Assembly (NCBI GenBank): GCA_003527165.1
Contig: DPSI01000304.1
Coordinates: 1-7,389 of the forward strand
DNA from: Pseudomonas sp.
GTDB lineage: Bacteria; Pseudomonadota; Gammaproteobacteria; Pseudomonadales; Pseudomonadaceae
Direction: 5' to 3'
DNA length: 7,389 nt
Shown here: piece by piece, positions 1 through 6,831 of the stretch
Layout: every line of letters starts with the position of its first letter
Numbering within the stretch: the first letter of the stretch is position 1
Made by a program: the position numbers and the translations under genes
Notes under the pieces: model-generated
Seen by the model: only the letters and a program-made list of their open reading frames with translations
The model's database searches: none
Told to the model about the DNA's origin: nothing

Positions 1-10
1 ACCGGCCCCC

Positions 11-78
11 GTAGGGCCGAACTTGTTCGGCCTCGGTCGTCACCCAGTCGCCTGACGGCCGAATAAATTCGGCCCTAC
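11..78. repeat. Inverted pair of REP-like palindromes (REPIN/BIME-type element)
   Basis: Two 22-base units lie head to head at 11-32 and 57-78, separated by 24 bases. The right unit, read on the minus strand, matches the left at 20 of 22 positions. Both begin GTAGGGCCGAA and end TTCGGCC, and they differ only in the loop. Each unit is a perfect hairpin: GGCCGAA, a 4-base loop (CTTG at 22-25; TAAA at 64-67), then TTCGGCC. Paired inverted REP units between genes are typical of Pseudomonas genomes, where RAYT (TnpA-REP) transposases mobilise them. No RAYT gene lies in this window. The element sits 62 bases past the trehalase stop codon. It could slow RNA decay or transcription at the end of that operon, but no T-run follows either hairpin, so a classical terminator is not supported. 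Confidence 0.75.
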
Positions 79-140
79 GGCCCATCCCGCCCGCCTCCGG
101 AGAGATCAGCCTCTGCACGAAGCCGGCGTCGTGGACTGGC

Positions 141-1751
141 CTACTCTGCTGTCCAGTTCGCTCGGCACCGACCGGCTCGGCAACGGTGCGCTTCATGGGT
201 CGGGTCTTCCTGCATCAGCTTGAGGGTCACCCCATTGGTCCAGCCGAAACCATCCTGCAATGGATATTCGCCACCGCCAGCATGCTCGACGCTGGGTCGC
301 AGCACGTATTTCTCCACCAATTTGCTTTCCTGCTCGAACAGAAGCGAGACGATGCTCAGCCAGCGCTCTTCAATCTGCAGCGCCAGCGCATCGTGACCGT
401 AGCGCTGCAACCCGCGAATGCCAATCCACTGCAGGGGCGCCCAACCGTTGGGTCGGTCCCATTGTTCGCCACTGCCGCTGATTTCGGTCGTCGACAACCC
501 ACCCGGGGCGAGCAAGCGCTCACGGACAACGTCAGCGACCCGCCTCGCCTGACTCTCGTTGGCCAGTTGCACGAACAGCGGCGTCAGGGTGGCGGCGGTG
601 AGGTTGTCGCGCGGCTGCCGTAGCGTCCAGTCGTAGTCGAAATACGCGCCATCCCGGTCGCTCCACAGATACCGGTTAATCGCCGCCAGGCGGGCTTCGG
701 CACGCTGACGGAATGCTTCGGCGCACTCATGCCTGCCTTTCTGATGACTGAGGCGGGCGATTTGACGTTCGACCTTATAAAGAAAGCTGTTCAGGTCCAC
801 CGGAATGATGTTGGTGGTGCGAATGCTCGACAGACGTTGCGGGTCGCCCAGCCAGCGCGAACTGAAATCCCAGCCCGATTCGGCCCCAGCACGCAGGTCG
901 CGATAGACCTCGTGCGCTGGCCGGCTCGATGAACGTGCAGTTTCGACGTCCTCGAGATAGGACTCCTCACGGGGCGTGTCACGTTCGTCCCAGTATCGAT
1001 TGAGCACACTGCCGTCCGGCAGGCAGACGCAGCGCCGATGCGCCTCCCCGGGGCGCAGCTGATCGCCGCCTTCGGTCCAGAAGGCGTACTCCTTGCGCAG
1101 CTGTGGCAGGTAATCACTGGCGCGATGCACGCCGGTGTCCTCGAACAGATCGATCATCAGCGCGAACACCGGCGGCTGCGAGCGGCTCAGATAGTAGGAG
1201 CGATTGCCGTTGGGCACATGGCCGTAGGTATCGATCAGATAGGCGAAGTTATCGGCCATCGAACGTAGCAGCTCGCAATGCCCGCTCTCGTCCAGGCCGA
1301 GCATGGTGAAGTAAGAATCCCAGTAATACATCTCGGTGAAGCGACCGCCCGGTACGACGTAATCGTGCGGCAAGGGCAACAGCGAGGAAAACTCCGGGTG
1401 CTGCCGGGGATGGCGTGTCAGCACCGGCCAGAGCCGGTCGATATGTTCGGCCAGGCTATCTTCGGGGTTGGCCACGAACTCCGTTGGTGCCATTTCGTAG
1501 ACCTGGAAATGCTCCAGCACGAAGGCTTTCAGATCGAAACCGGGCGCGCCGCTACAGGCTCGATACCGATCGAGAATTCGTTCCGGATGCTGGCGCGGTG
1601 CGCAGTCGACGAAGGTCTTGCTGTCAGGAAACACCCGCTGCGTCTGCACCGCTACGAACAGTTCCTGATAGCGGTCCGCCGGGGTCAGGGTGTCGGCGGC
1701 GGAAACCGCATGGGTGTCGTAATCGAAGGGGCTCAGATCGGTTTCGGTCAT
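141..1751 (-). CDS. treF: Cytoplasmic alpha,alpha-trehalase (GH37 family)
   Basis: This enzyme hydrolyses trehalose to two glucose molecules. The 536-residue product has both family signatures: PGGRFTEMYYWDSY at residues 134-147 and QWDRPNGWAP at 430-439. The glycine-rich stretch ending GGGEYPLQDGFGWTNG follows near 492-507. By comparison with E. coli TreA (acid Asp312, base Glu496), the catalytic acid is Asp295 in ESGWDFSSRW and the base is Glu480 in VEKY. The usual EKYD reads EKYV here. There is no signal peptide, so a cytoplasmic (TreF-like) rather than periplasmic (TreA-like) enzyme is expected. I chose the start at 1751 because its ATG overlaps the TGA of the upstream dehydrogenase (ATGA), the usual coupling arrangement. 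An in-frame ATG at 1769 would add MELQRA and lacks a clear ribosome site. The last ~20 residues (Cys- and Arg-containing) look unconserved. Identity is firm; the exact start and in vivo role are less so. Confidence 0.95.
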   Translation of the reverse strand: MTETDLSPFDYDTHAVSAADTLTPADRYQELFVAVQTQRVFPDSKTFVDCAPRQHPERILDRYRACSGAPGFDLKAFVLEHFQVYEMAPTEFVANPEDSLAEHIDRLWPVLTRHPRQHPEFSSLLPLPHDYVVPGGRFTEMYYWDSYFTMLGLDESGHCELLRSMADNFAYLIDTYGHVPNGNRSYYLSRSQPPVFALMIDLFEDTGVHRASDYLPQLRKEYAFWTEGGDQLRPGEAHRRCVCLPDGSVLNRYWDERDTPREESYLEDVETARSSSRPAHEVYRDLRAGAESGWDFSSRWLGDPQRLSSIRTTNIIPVDLNSFLYKVERQIARLSHQKGRHECAEAFRQRAEARLAAINRYLWSDRDGAYFDYDWTLRQPRDNLTAATLTPLFVQLANESQARRVADVVRERLLAPGGLSTTEISGSGEQWDRPNGWAPLQWIGIRGLQRYGHDALALQIEERWLSIVSLLFEQESKLVEKYVLRPSVEHAGGGEYPLQDGFGWTNGVTLKLMQEDPTHEAHRCRAGRCRANWTAE

Positions 1752-2515
1752 TGCTCGCTGTAATTCCATAGCAGCCCGCCATCGATTACCAGTGTAGTAC
1801 CGGTGATGTAGTCGGCCTCGTCCGAGGCGAGAAAGGCCACGGCACCGGCCACGTCGCGTGGCTGACCGAGGCGGCCGGCGGGGATGTTGTCCAGCAAGTC
1901 GGCCAGCTTTTCCGGCTGGTTCATCAGGGCTCGGTTGATCGGCGTCTCGATCGCACCCGGGGCGACGTTGTTGACCGTGATCCCCAGCGGCGCGAGCTCG
2001 ATCGCCAGGTTGCGCATGAGCATCTTCAGCCCGCCCTTGCTGGCGCAGTAGCCGGTGAAGTTGGGAAACGGCAGGTCCTCATGAACCGAGCTGTTATTGA
2101 TGATCCGCCCACTGCGGCCGCTGTCGCGCAGATAGCGGGCAAAGGCCTGTGACAGGAAGAACGCTCCGCGCAGGTTGACGTTGAGTACCAGGTCGTAGTC
2201 GGCTTCGCTGGCATCGAGAAACGAGCTGTGTTTCTGCACGCCGGCGTTGTTGACCAGAATATCGAGACGTCCCATCTGCTCGACCGCCTGCGTCAGCAAT
2301 CGCCGGCATTCGGCGACCACGCCGACATCGGCGGCGATGAAACAGGCTCGGCGGCCTAGCGAACGAACCTGCTCGAGGGTCTGGCGCGCTTCGTCGTTAT
2401 CGTGCCGGCCATTGACGATCAGATCGGCGCCCTCCTCGGCCAGGCGCACGGCGATACCACGGCCGATTCCTTGGGAGCTGCCGGTGACCAGCGCCACCTT
2501 GTTCTGCAGTTTCAT
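1748..2515 (-). CDS. SDR-family oxidoreductase, glucose 1-dehydrogenase-like
   Basis: This is a classical short-chain dehydrogenase/reductase of 255 residues, a normal length for the family. It has the cofactor motif TGSSQGIG (11-18), NNAG (89-92), the structural Asn114, catalytic Ser143, Tyr156 and Lys160 (YCASK), PGAIETP (186-192) and the C-terminal TGTTLVIDGG (238-247). The segment NSSVHEDLPFPNF before the catalytic Tyr and the PGAI(E/N)TPIN stretch closely resemble Bacillus-type glucose 1-dehydrogenases, which oxidise beta-D-glucose to gluconolactone with NAD(P)+. Substrate assignment within SDRs is unreliable, so glucose is a hypothesis, supported by the coupled downstream trehalase that releases glucose. 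The start at 2515 has GAGG six bases upstream and gives the family-typical short N-terminus (MKLQNKVALVTG). An in-frame ATG at 2554 with a perfect AGGAGG is a serious alternative that adds 13 residues (see the separate entry). The stop codon overlaps the trehalase start. Confidence 0.9.
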   Translation of the reverse strand: MKLQNKVALVTGSSQGIGRGIAVRLAEEGADLIVNGRHDNDEARQTLEQVRSLGRRACFIAADVGVVAECRRLLTQAVEQMGRLDILVNNAGVQKHSSFLDASEADYDLVLNVNLRGAFFLSQAFARYLRDSGRSGRIINNSSVHEDLPFPNFTGYCASKGGLKMLMRNLAIELAPLGITVNNVAPGAIETPINRALMNQPEKLADLLDNIPAGRLGQPRDVAGAVAFLASDEADYITGTTLVIDGGLLWNYSEQ

Positions 2516-2551
2516 CGAACACCTCGTATGGCTGTGTTGTCGCGGCGGCGA

Positions 2552-2569
2552 CATCTCGATCGTCCTCCT
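2552..2569 (-). promoter_or_regulatory. Strong ribosome binding site and alternative upstream start of the dehydrogenase
   Basis: On the minus strand a perfect AGGAGG (2564-2569) lies nine bases before an ATG (2554-2552) that is in frame with the dehydrogenase. Starting here gives a 268-residue protein with an Arg/His/Pro-rich leader (MSPPRQHSHTRCS) ahead of the family-typical MKLQNK start at 2515. Both starts have usable Shine-Dalgarno sequences, so either one or both could be used. The leader also covers a small hairpin, GTCGC-GGCG-GCGAC (2539-2552). Confidence 0.55.
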
Positions 2570-2570
2570 G

Positions 2571-2604
2571 AGACGGGTTGTCGCCGGCTGCGTTCAACCC
2601 GTCT
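2571..2604. promoter_or_regulatory. Perfect 10-bp inverted repeat in the dehydrogenase-trehalase upstream region
   Basis: AGACGGGTTG (2571-2580) and CAACCCGTCT (2595-2604) are exact reverse complements with a 14-base spacer. Read in the dehydrogenase direction, the right end of this hairpin is one base from the AGGAGG at 2564-2569. It could be a stable RNA hairpin in the leader that affects translation or mRNA stability, or a two-half-site protein operator. It is not a terminator of rarD or of any gene reading into it, and no T-run follows it. Confidence 0.55.
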
Positions 2605-2624
2605 GTTGTGAAGCCTTCACGACA
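2604..2624. promoter_or_regulatory. 21-bp near-perfect dyad, candidate operator
   Basis: The core GTGAAG-C-CTTCAC (2608-2620) is a perfect palindrome around a single central base. The symmetry continues to outer TGT (2604-2606) and ACA (2622-2624), with one mismatched pair between (2607/2621). Nine of ten base pairs therefore match over 21 bp. It lies in the divergent gap between the dehydrogenase-trehalase operon and rarD and abuts the inverted repeat at 2571-2604. A TATCCT (minus strand, 2634-2629) next to it could be a -10 element, but I see no convincing -35. The size and symmetry fit a dimeric repressor site. CRP/Vfr is less likely because TGTGA and TCAC are five bases apart rather than six. 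No regulator gene is adjacent. Confidence 0.5.
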
Positions 2625-2707
2625 CGCGAGGATAGCCACAACGGCAGACAAACGCCCGCCACAGGCGCAGAATGGCCGGCTCTCCGCTGCTGCGTTTCGG
2701 GACATCC

Positions 2708-3601
2708 ATGGCCACTGCCGATCTGCGTAAAGGGTATCTACTGGGTCTGACGACCTTCTGCATCTGGGGCATGTTCCCGCTCTACTTCAAGTCCATCGAA
2801 CAATATGCAGCGCTGGAAATCGTCACCCAGCGCGCCATCTGGTCGGCGCTGTTCGGCACGCTGGTGCTCATGCTGTGGCGTCATCCGGGATGGTGGCAGG
2901 AGCTGCTCGCCCATCCCCGGCGGATCGGCGTGCTGATGATTTCCAGCGTGCTGATCGCGACCAACTGGCTGATTTACGTCTGGGCGGTGAATCACAACCA
3001 TATGCTCGAGGCGAGCCTGGGCTACTACATAAATCCGCTGGTCAATGTGCTGCTCGGGCTGATCGTGCTGCGCGAACGGCTGCGTCCGTTGCAATGGCTG
3101 GCGGTGGCGATGGCGGCTGTCGGTGTGCTGTTGCAGCTGATTACACTCGGCAATTTCCCCTGGGTATCGATCGTTCTGGCGCTGAGCTTCGGCAGCTATG
3201 GTCTGCTGCGCAAACAGGCGCCGGTGGCGGCTCTGCCGGGCCTGGTAGTGGAAACCTGGCTGCTGCTACCGATCGCGCTGGGCTGGCTGTTCTTCTTTGG
3301 CAGCGGGCCCAGCACCGAGTGGTCGTTCTGGACCGACCCGCAGGCGCTCTGGCTGGTTGCAGCCGGGCCGGTGACGCTGCTGCCACTGCTGTGCTTCAAC
3401 GCCGCCGCACGCCACCTGCCATATTCCACGCTGGGGTTTCTGCAATACATCACGCCGACTCTGCTGCTGGTGCTGGCGGTGTGGGTGTTCCATGAGCCCT
3501 TCCCCGCTGACCGCCAGCTCGCTTTCATCTGCTTCTGGGCGGGCCTGGCGGTGTACTGCTATGACGCCTGGCGCCTGATGCGAAAGACGCCTGGGAGCTA
3601 A
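2708..3601 (+). CDS. rarD: RarD, EamA/DMT-superfamily inner-membrane permease
   Basis: This is a 297-residue, strongly hydrophobic protein with about ten predicted membrane segments (roughly 10-28, 38-57, 73-94, 102-121, 129-146, 151-168, 178-197, 211-230, 239-261, 270-287). It contains stretches characteristic of RarD: NWLIYVWAVNHNHMLEASLGY near 86-106, YINPLVNVLLG after it, SFGSYGLLRK near 160-169, VETWLLLP near 181-188, and CFNAAARHLPYSTLGFLQYI near 229-248. Length and N-terminus (MATADLRKGYLLGL) match the family. The family belongs to the drug/metabolite transporters. The name comes from a chloramphenicol-sensitivity annotation and the true substrate is generally unknown. I chose the start at 2708 because it gives the conserved N-terminus and has GGGA five bases upstream. 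An ATG at 2672 would add 12 poorly conserved residues. The gene is divergent from the dehydrogenase operon and converges on the ACT-domain gene, so it is probably monocistronic. Confidence 0.92.
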   Translation: MATADLRKGYLLGLTTFCIWGMFPLYFKSIEQYAALEIVTQRAIWSALFGTLVLMLWRHPGWWQELLAHPRRIGVLMISSVLIATNWLIYVWAVNHNHMLEASLGYYINPLVNVLLGLIVLRERLRPLQWLAVAMAAVGVLLQLITLGNFPWVSIVLALSFGSYGLLRKQAPVAALPGLVVETWLLLPIALGWLFFFGSGPSTEWSFWTDPQALWLVAAGPVTLLPLLCFNAAARHLPYSTLGFLQYITPTLLLVLAVWVFHEPFPADRQLAFICFWAGLAVYCYDAWRLMRKTPGS

Positions 3602-3618
3602 ACCATTTGCTGCAGCGT

Positions 3619-4137
3619 TCAGTCGGCCGGCTGTAGTTTCAGCTCCACCATCAGCTCATCGGCCAGGGCTTCCAGATGCTGTTGCAGCTCATCCAGCGAG
3701 AGCTCAGCCGGCACCGCCAGGCGCGCGTCGGCATGGAACAGCAGCTCGTTGGTCATCGGCGCGGGCAGGACATCGGTATTCAGGCTTTCCACGTTGATGC
3801 CGTGCCCCGCCAGCAGACGGGTGATGTCGCGCACGATGCCCGCGCGGTCGTTGCCCACCAGCCGCAGCTGAATCATCCGCCAGCTGCGCGCGGGCGCCTC
3901 GCCGCTGTGGGCGAACACCACGCGGATACCCTGGCGCTCCAGTTGCTGCAGCGCATCGGTCAGCCCCGCATGAGCGTTCTTCGGCACTGCGACCCGCAAA
4001 ATACCGGCGAACTGACCGGCCATGCGCGACATGCGGCTGTCCAGCCAGTTGCCGCCATGCTCGGCGATGCACTTGGCCACGCGTTCGACCAAGCCCGGCT
4101 GATCCTCGGCAATGACGGTAAGTACGAGATGATCCAT
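3619..4137 (-). CDS. GcvR-like regulator with two ACT domains
   Basis: The 172-residue soluble protein is two ACT domains in tandem. The first (about 1-75) opens MDHLVLTVIAEDQPGLVE and has the AEHGGNWLDSRMSRM helix-strand turn typical of the glycine cleavage system repressor family (GcvR). The second (about 88-165) has the repeated pattern GNDRAGIVRDITRLLAGHGINVESL. GcvR proteins lack a DNA-binding domain; in E. coli GcvR binds glycine and acts by contacting the activator GcvA. The start at 4137 has a perfect AAGGAG six bases upstream, which clearly beats the upstream in-frame starts. It is divergent from glcB. From general knowledge, the orthologous gcvR usually sits beside dapA/bcp, so this is more likely a paralogue and I give no symbol. 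The link to glyoxylate/glycine metabolism through glcB is an inference from position only. Confidence 0.88.
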   Translation of the reverse strand: MDHLVLTVIAEDQPGLVERVAKCIAEHGGNWLDSRMSRMAGQFAGILRVAVPKNAHAGLTDALQQLERQGIRVVFAHSGEAPARSWRMIQLRLVGNDRAGIVRDITRLLAGHGINVESLNTDVLPAPMTNELLFHADARLAVPAELSLDELQQHLEALADELMVELKLQPAD

Positions 4138-4208
4138 GTTCGGCTCCTTCTTGTCGGGATGCGTGCGCCCAGCGATAGCCGCACGCATCAGGATGTGGGA
4201 ATTGCCCG

Positions 4209-4223
4209 TGGAGCCCGGCTCCA
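4209..4223. promoter_or_regulatory. Perfect 15-bp dyad in the gcvR-like / glcB divergent gap
   Basis: TGGAGCC (4209-4215) and GGCTCCA (4217-4223) are exact reverse complements around one central C. The dyad lies about 72 bases upstream of the GcvR-like start and about 200 bases upstream of glcB, beside an AT-rich stretch (4224-4240, containing GTATAC) that could hold promoter elements. A protein operator or a hairpin in the GcvR-like leader are both possible. The rest of the 4138-4424 gap shows no gene, only the promoter-like sequence and ribosome site before glcB. Confidence 0.4.
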
Positions 4224-4328
4224 TAGGTATACAACAAAGTACCGGTTTCGCCGCCCCGATGCGCAGGCCACATGGCCGTGCCGACCGCTGGCGCCGGTCC
4301 AAGCACCAGCCTGGCCAAGCGCAACGGA

Positions 4329-4357
4329 CTGATTTTCGCCCCGGCTTCAGGTAGTAT
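4329..4357 (+). promoter_or_regulatory. Possible sigma70-type promoter of glcB
   Basis: TAGTAT (4352-4357) is a reasonable -10 element, and CTGATT (4329-4334) lies 17 bases upstream as a weak -35 (three of six consensus bases). Transcription would begin near 4364, leaving a leader of about 60 bases before glcB. The match is weak and untested; a regulated promoter with an activator is equally possible. Confidence 0.3.
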
Positions 4358-4424
4358 CCGGCGACCCCGGACTACAAGAACCCAATCGTCCGTGTCGGAT
4401 TGAAAGAACCAAGTGAGGCGAGTA

Positions 4425-6608
4425 ATGACTGAGCGCGTTGAAGTCGGTGGCCTGCAGGTCGCCAAAGTCCTGTACGACTTCGTGAACAACGAAGCGATTC
4501 CTGGTACCGGTGTTGATGCCGATGCCTTCTGGACCGGCGCTTCCAGCGTCATCCACGACCTGGCGCCGAAGAATCGCGCGCTGCTGGCCAAACGTGACGA
4601 CCTGCAAGCGCAAATCGATGCCTGGCACCAGGCGCGTGCCGGTCAAGCCCACGATCCGGTGGCCTACAAGGCCTTCCTGCAGGACATCGGTTACCTGCTG
4701 CCCGAAGCCGAAGACTTCCAGGCCACTACCCAGAACGTCGACGAAGAAATCGCCAGCATGGCCGGCCCGCAGCTGGTCGTACCGATCATGAATGCGCGCT
4801 TCGCCCTGAACGCCGCCAACGCCCGCTGGGGCTCGCTGTATGACGCGCTCTACGGCACCGACGCCATCAGCGAAGAGAACGGCGCGCAGAAGGGCCCGGG
4901 TTACAACGAAGTGCGCGGCGCCAAGGTCATCGCCTTCGCGCGCAATTTCCTCGATCAGGCCGCGCCGCTGGCCGAAGGCAGCCATGCCGATGCGGTCAGC
5001 TACCGTGTGCAGGACGGCCAGCTCAAGGTCACCTTGGAAAACGGCAATGCCACCGGCCTGAAGCAGCCGGAAAAATTTGTTGGTTTCCAGGGCGAAGCCC
5101 TCGAGCCGAAGGCCGTGCTGCTGAAGAACAACGGCCTGCACGTCGAGATCCAGATCGATCCCAACAGCCCGATCGGTCAGACCGATGCCGCCGGCGTCAA
5201 GGACCTTCTGGTCGAAGCGGCCGTCACCACCATCGTGGACTGCGAAGACTCCACCGCGGCGGTCGATGCTGACGACAAGGTACTCGTCTATCGCAACTGG
5301 CTGGGCCTGATGAAGGGCGATCTGGTCGACACCTTCCAGAAGGGTGGCAAGGCCATGACCCGCCAGCTCAACACGGATCGCCAGTACACCGCCGCGGACG
5401 GCTCCAACCTGACCCTGCACGGCCGCTCACTGCTGTTCATCCGCAACGTCGGCCACCTGATGACCAACCCGGCCATCATCGATGGGGAAGGGAACGAGAT
5501 CCCCGAAGGCATCATGGATGGCGTGATCACCAGCCTGATCGCCAAGCATGACCAGCAGCGCAAGGGCAACTCGCGCACCGGCAGCGCCTACATCGTCAAG
5601 CCGAAGATGCATGGCCCCGCCGAAGTCGCCTTCACCGACGAGCTGTTCGGTCGCGTTGAAGACCTCATCGGTCTGCCGCGCCACACTCTCAAGGTCGGCA
5701 TCATGGACGAGGAGCGCCGCACCAGCGTCAACCTCAAGGCCTGTATCGGCGCTGCGAAGAATCGCGTGGCGTTCATCAACACTGGCTTCCTCGACCGCAC
5801 CGGCGACGAGATGCACACCATCATGGAAGCCGGCGCTGTGCTGCGTAAGGGCGACATGAAGAGCACGCCATGGATCCAGGCCTACGAGCGCAACAACGTG
5901 CTGGTCGGCCTGAACTGCGGCCTGCGGGGCAAGGCGCAGATCGGCAAGGGCATGTGGGCCATGCCTGACCTGATGGCCGCCATGCTCGAGCAGAAGATCG
6001 CGCATCCCAAGGCCGGCGCCAACACCGCCTGGGTCCCGTCGCCCACCGGCGCCACGCTGCACGCGCTGCATTACCACCAGGTCGACGTTCAGGCCGTCCA
6101 GGCCGAACTGGAGGAGATCGACCTGGCCAATGAGCGTGAGCAGCTGACCAACGATCTGCTGACCATCCCGGTCGCGCCGGAGCGCAACTGGACGGCCGAA
6201 GCGATCCAGCAGGAGCTGGACAACAACTGCCAGGGCATCCTCGGCTACGTGGTACGTTGGGTCGAGCAGGGCGTCGGTTGCTCCAAGGTGCCGGATATCC
6301 ACGATGTCGGCTTGATGGAAGACCGCGCTACCCTGCGTATCTCCAGCCAGCACCTGGCCAACTGGTTGCACCACGGTGTCGTCGACGAAGCACAGGTTCG
6401 CGAGACTCTGGAGCGTATGGCCAAGGTGGTCGACCAGCAGAACGCCGGCGACCCGGTCTATCGCCCGATGTCCGCTGACTATACTCAGTCGGCTGCCTTC
6501 CAGGCGGCGTGCGATCTGGTGTTCAAGGGGCGCGAGCAGCCGAGCGGATATACCGAGCCGTTGCTGCACGCCTGGCGTCAACGCTTCAAGCAGCAAAATA
6601 ACGGTTGA
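4425..6608 (+). CDS. glcB: Malate synthase G
   Basis: GlcB condenses glyoxylate with acetyl-CoA to give malate and CoA. It is the second step of the glyoxylate shunt and the entry point for glyoxylate made from glycolate, acting in the cytoplasm. The 727-residue product has the full length of the single-chain G isoform (E. coli GlcB is 723). Key residues follow E. coli numbering with an offset of +2: Arg340 in [10 protein letters not shown], the Mg2+ ligands Glu429 in GIMDEERRT and Asp457 in [11 protein letters not shown], catalytic Asp633 in [10 protein letters not shown], and Cys619 in [10 protein letters not shown]. All are intact. The start at 4425 has GAGG about six bases upstream and the conserved N-terminus [23 protein letters not shown] four codons earlier (4413) is less likely. 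No glcDEF genes are visible beside it, so it stands alone and ends at a terminator hairpin. Long open frames on its opposite strand are codon-bias shadows. Confidence 0.98.
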   Translation: MTERVEVGGLQVAKVLYDFVNNEAIPGTGVDADAFWTGASSVIHDLAPKNRALLAKRDDLQAQIDAWHQARAGQAHDPVAYKAFLQDIGYLLPEAEDFQATTQNVDEEIASMAGPQLVVPIMNARFALNAANARWGSLYDALYGTDAISEENGAQKGPGYNEVRGAKVIAFARNFLDQAAPLAEGSHADAVSYRVQDGQLKVTLENGNATGLKQPEKFVGFQGEALEPKAVLLKNNGLHVEIQIDPNSPIGQTDAAGVKDLLVEAAVTTIVDCEDSTAAVDADDKVLVYRNWLGLMKGDLVDTFQKGGKAMTRQLNTDRQYTAADGSNLTLHGRSLLFIRNVGHLMTNPAIIDGEGNEIPEGIMDGVITSLIAKHDQQRKGNSRTGSAYIVKPKMHGPAEVAFTDELFGRVEDLIGLPRHTLKVGIMDEERRTSVNLKACIGAAKNRVAFINTGFLDRTGDEMHTIMEAGAVLRKGDMKSTPWIQAYERNNVLVGLNCGLRGKAQIGKGMWAMPDLMAAMLEQKIAHPKAGANTAWVPSPTGATLHALHYHQVDVQAVQAELEEIDLANEREQLTNDLLTIPVAPERNWTAEAIQQELDNNCQGILGYVVRWVEQGVGCSKVPDIHDVGLMEDRATLRISSQHLANWLHHGVVDEAQVRETLERMAKVVDQQNAGDPVYRPMSADYTQSAAFQAACDLVFKGREQPSGYTEPLLHAWRQRFKQQNNG

Positions 6609-6664
6609 GGGTATTCAGCAGATTGCTGATGGCTGGCGCAGGCCGGTCATTGGCGTAAATTACA

Positions 6665-6698
6665 GGCCCCGGGCGCTTGATCGCGCCCCGGGGCTTTC
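6665..6698 (+). terminator. Rho-independent-like terminator after glcB
   Basis: A GC-rich hairpin begins 57 bases after the glcB stop: GCCCCGGGCGC (6666-6676), loop TTGATC (6677-6682), then GCGCCCCGGGGC (6683-6694). It pairs over 11 base pairs with one bulged G and is followed by TTTC. The stem is very stable but the T-run is short (three), so termination may be partial. It separates glcB from the downstream permease. Confidence 0.7.
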
Positions 6699-6741
6699 GA
6701 GCATGGGGGGCGGGTCGACGTAACGGTTGATCGGCACCTTT

Positions 6742-6765
6742 GGATGGCATGAGGCTATGGCATCC
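6742..6765. promoter_or_regulatory. Inverted repeat upstream of the LctP-family permease
   Basis: GGATGGCAT (6742-6750) and ATGGCATCC (6757-6765) are reverse complements at 8 of 9 positions around a 6-base spacer (GAGGCT). The shared ATGGCAT also forms a direct repeat. A small hairpin, CCGGG-GTTT-CCCGG, follows at 6776-6789. These lie 43-90 bases before the permease start and may be operator or leader elements. The 6609-6831 gap otherwise holds the glcB terminator and the A-rich leader; I see no gene in it. Confidence 0.35.
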
Positions 6766-6808
6766 GTGCGGGGCGCCGGGGTTTCCCGGAGAAAAAGAAG
6801 TGGTTCAC

Positions 6809-6820
6809 AACAAAAAACAA
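6809..6820 (+). promoter_or_regulatory. A-rich Hfq/Crc-type target in the permease leader
   Basis: Two overlapping matches to the Pseudomonas catabolite-activity motif AAnAAnAA, AACAAAAA (6809-6816) and AAAAACAA (6813-6820), run directly into the Shine-Dalgarno GGA (6821-6823) of the permease. In Pseudomonas, Hfq with Crc binds such sites at translation starts and blocks translation while preferred carbon sources are present. The position is exactly what that mechanism needs. The assignment rests on motif and placement only. Confidence 0.5.
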
Positions 6821-6831
6821 GGAACCCAACA

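Noticed and set aside
1278..1763. Plus-strand frames of 161 and 118 codons opposite the trehalase
   Set aside because: They are shadows of the trehalase gene, with no domain and no convincing ribosome binding site.
2607..2620. CRP/Vfr site (TGTGA...TCAC)
   Set aside because: The half-sites are five bases apart instead of the required six, and the dyad centre fits a different, longer symmetry.
3602..3618. Shared terminator between the convergent rarD and GcvR-like genes
   Set aside because: The 17-base gap holds only the palindrome GCTGCAGC without a loop or T-run; no terminator can be supported.
4404..4412. Hfq/Crc-type motif before glcB (AAGAACCAA)
   Set aside because: It has one base too many between the A pairs, so it is not an exact AAnAAnAA match.
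4347..5420. Long open frame of 357 codons antisense to the start of glcB
   Set aside because: It lies opposite a certain gene. Its translation is low-complexity, rich in Gly/Val/Asp/Arg/Gln, with no recognisable domain. It is what GC-biased third positions produce on the opposite strand.
5427..6596. Second long antisense frame (389 codons) opposite the rest of glcB
   Set aside because: Same cause as above; no family motifs, and the coding strand is unambiguously malate synthase G with all catalytic residues.
6799..6812. GntR-type operator reading GTGGTTCACAAC before the permease
   Set aside because: Only a partial dyad (GT-GT / AC-AC with a mismatch and a two-base centre). It does not match the TGGTnnnACCA pattern well enough to call.
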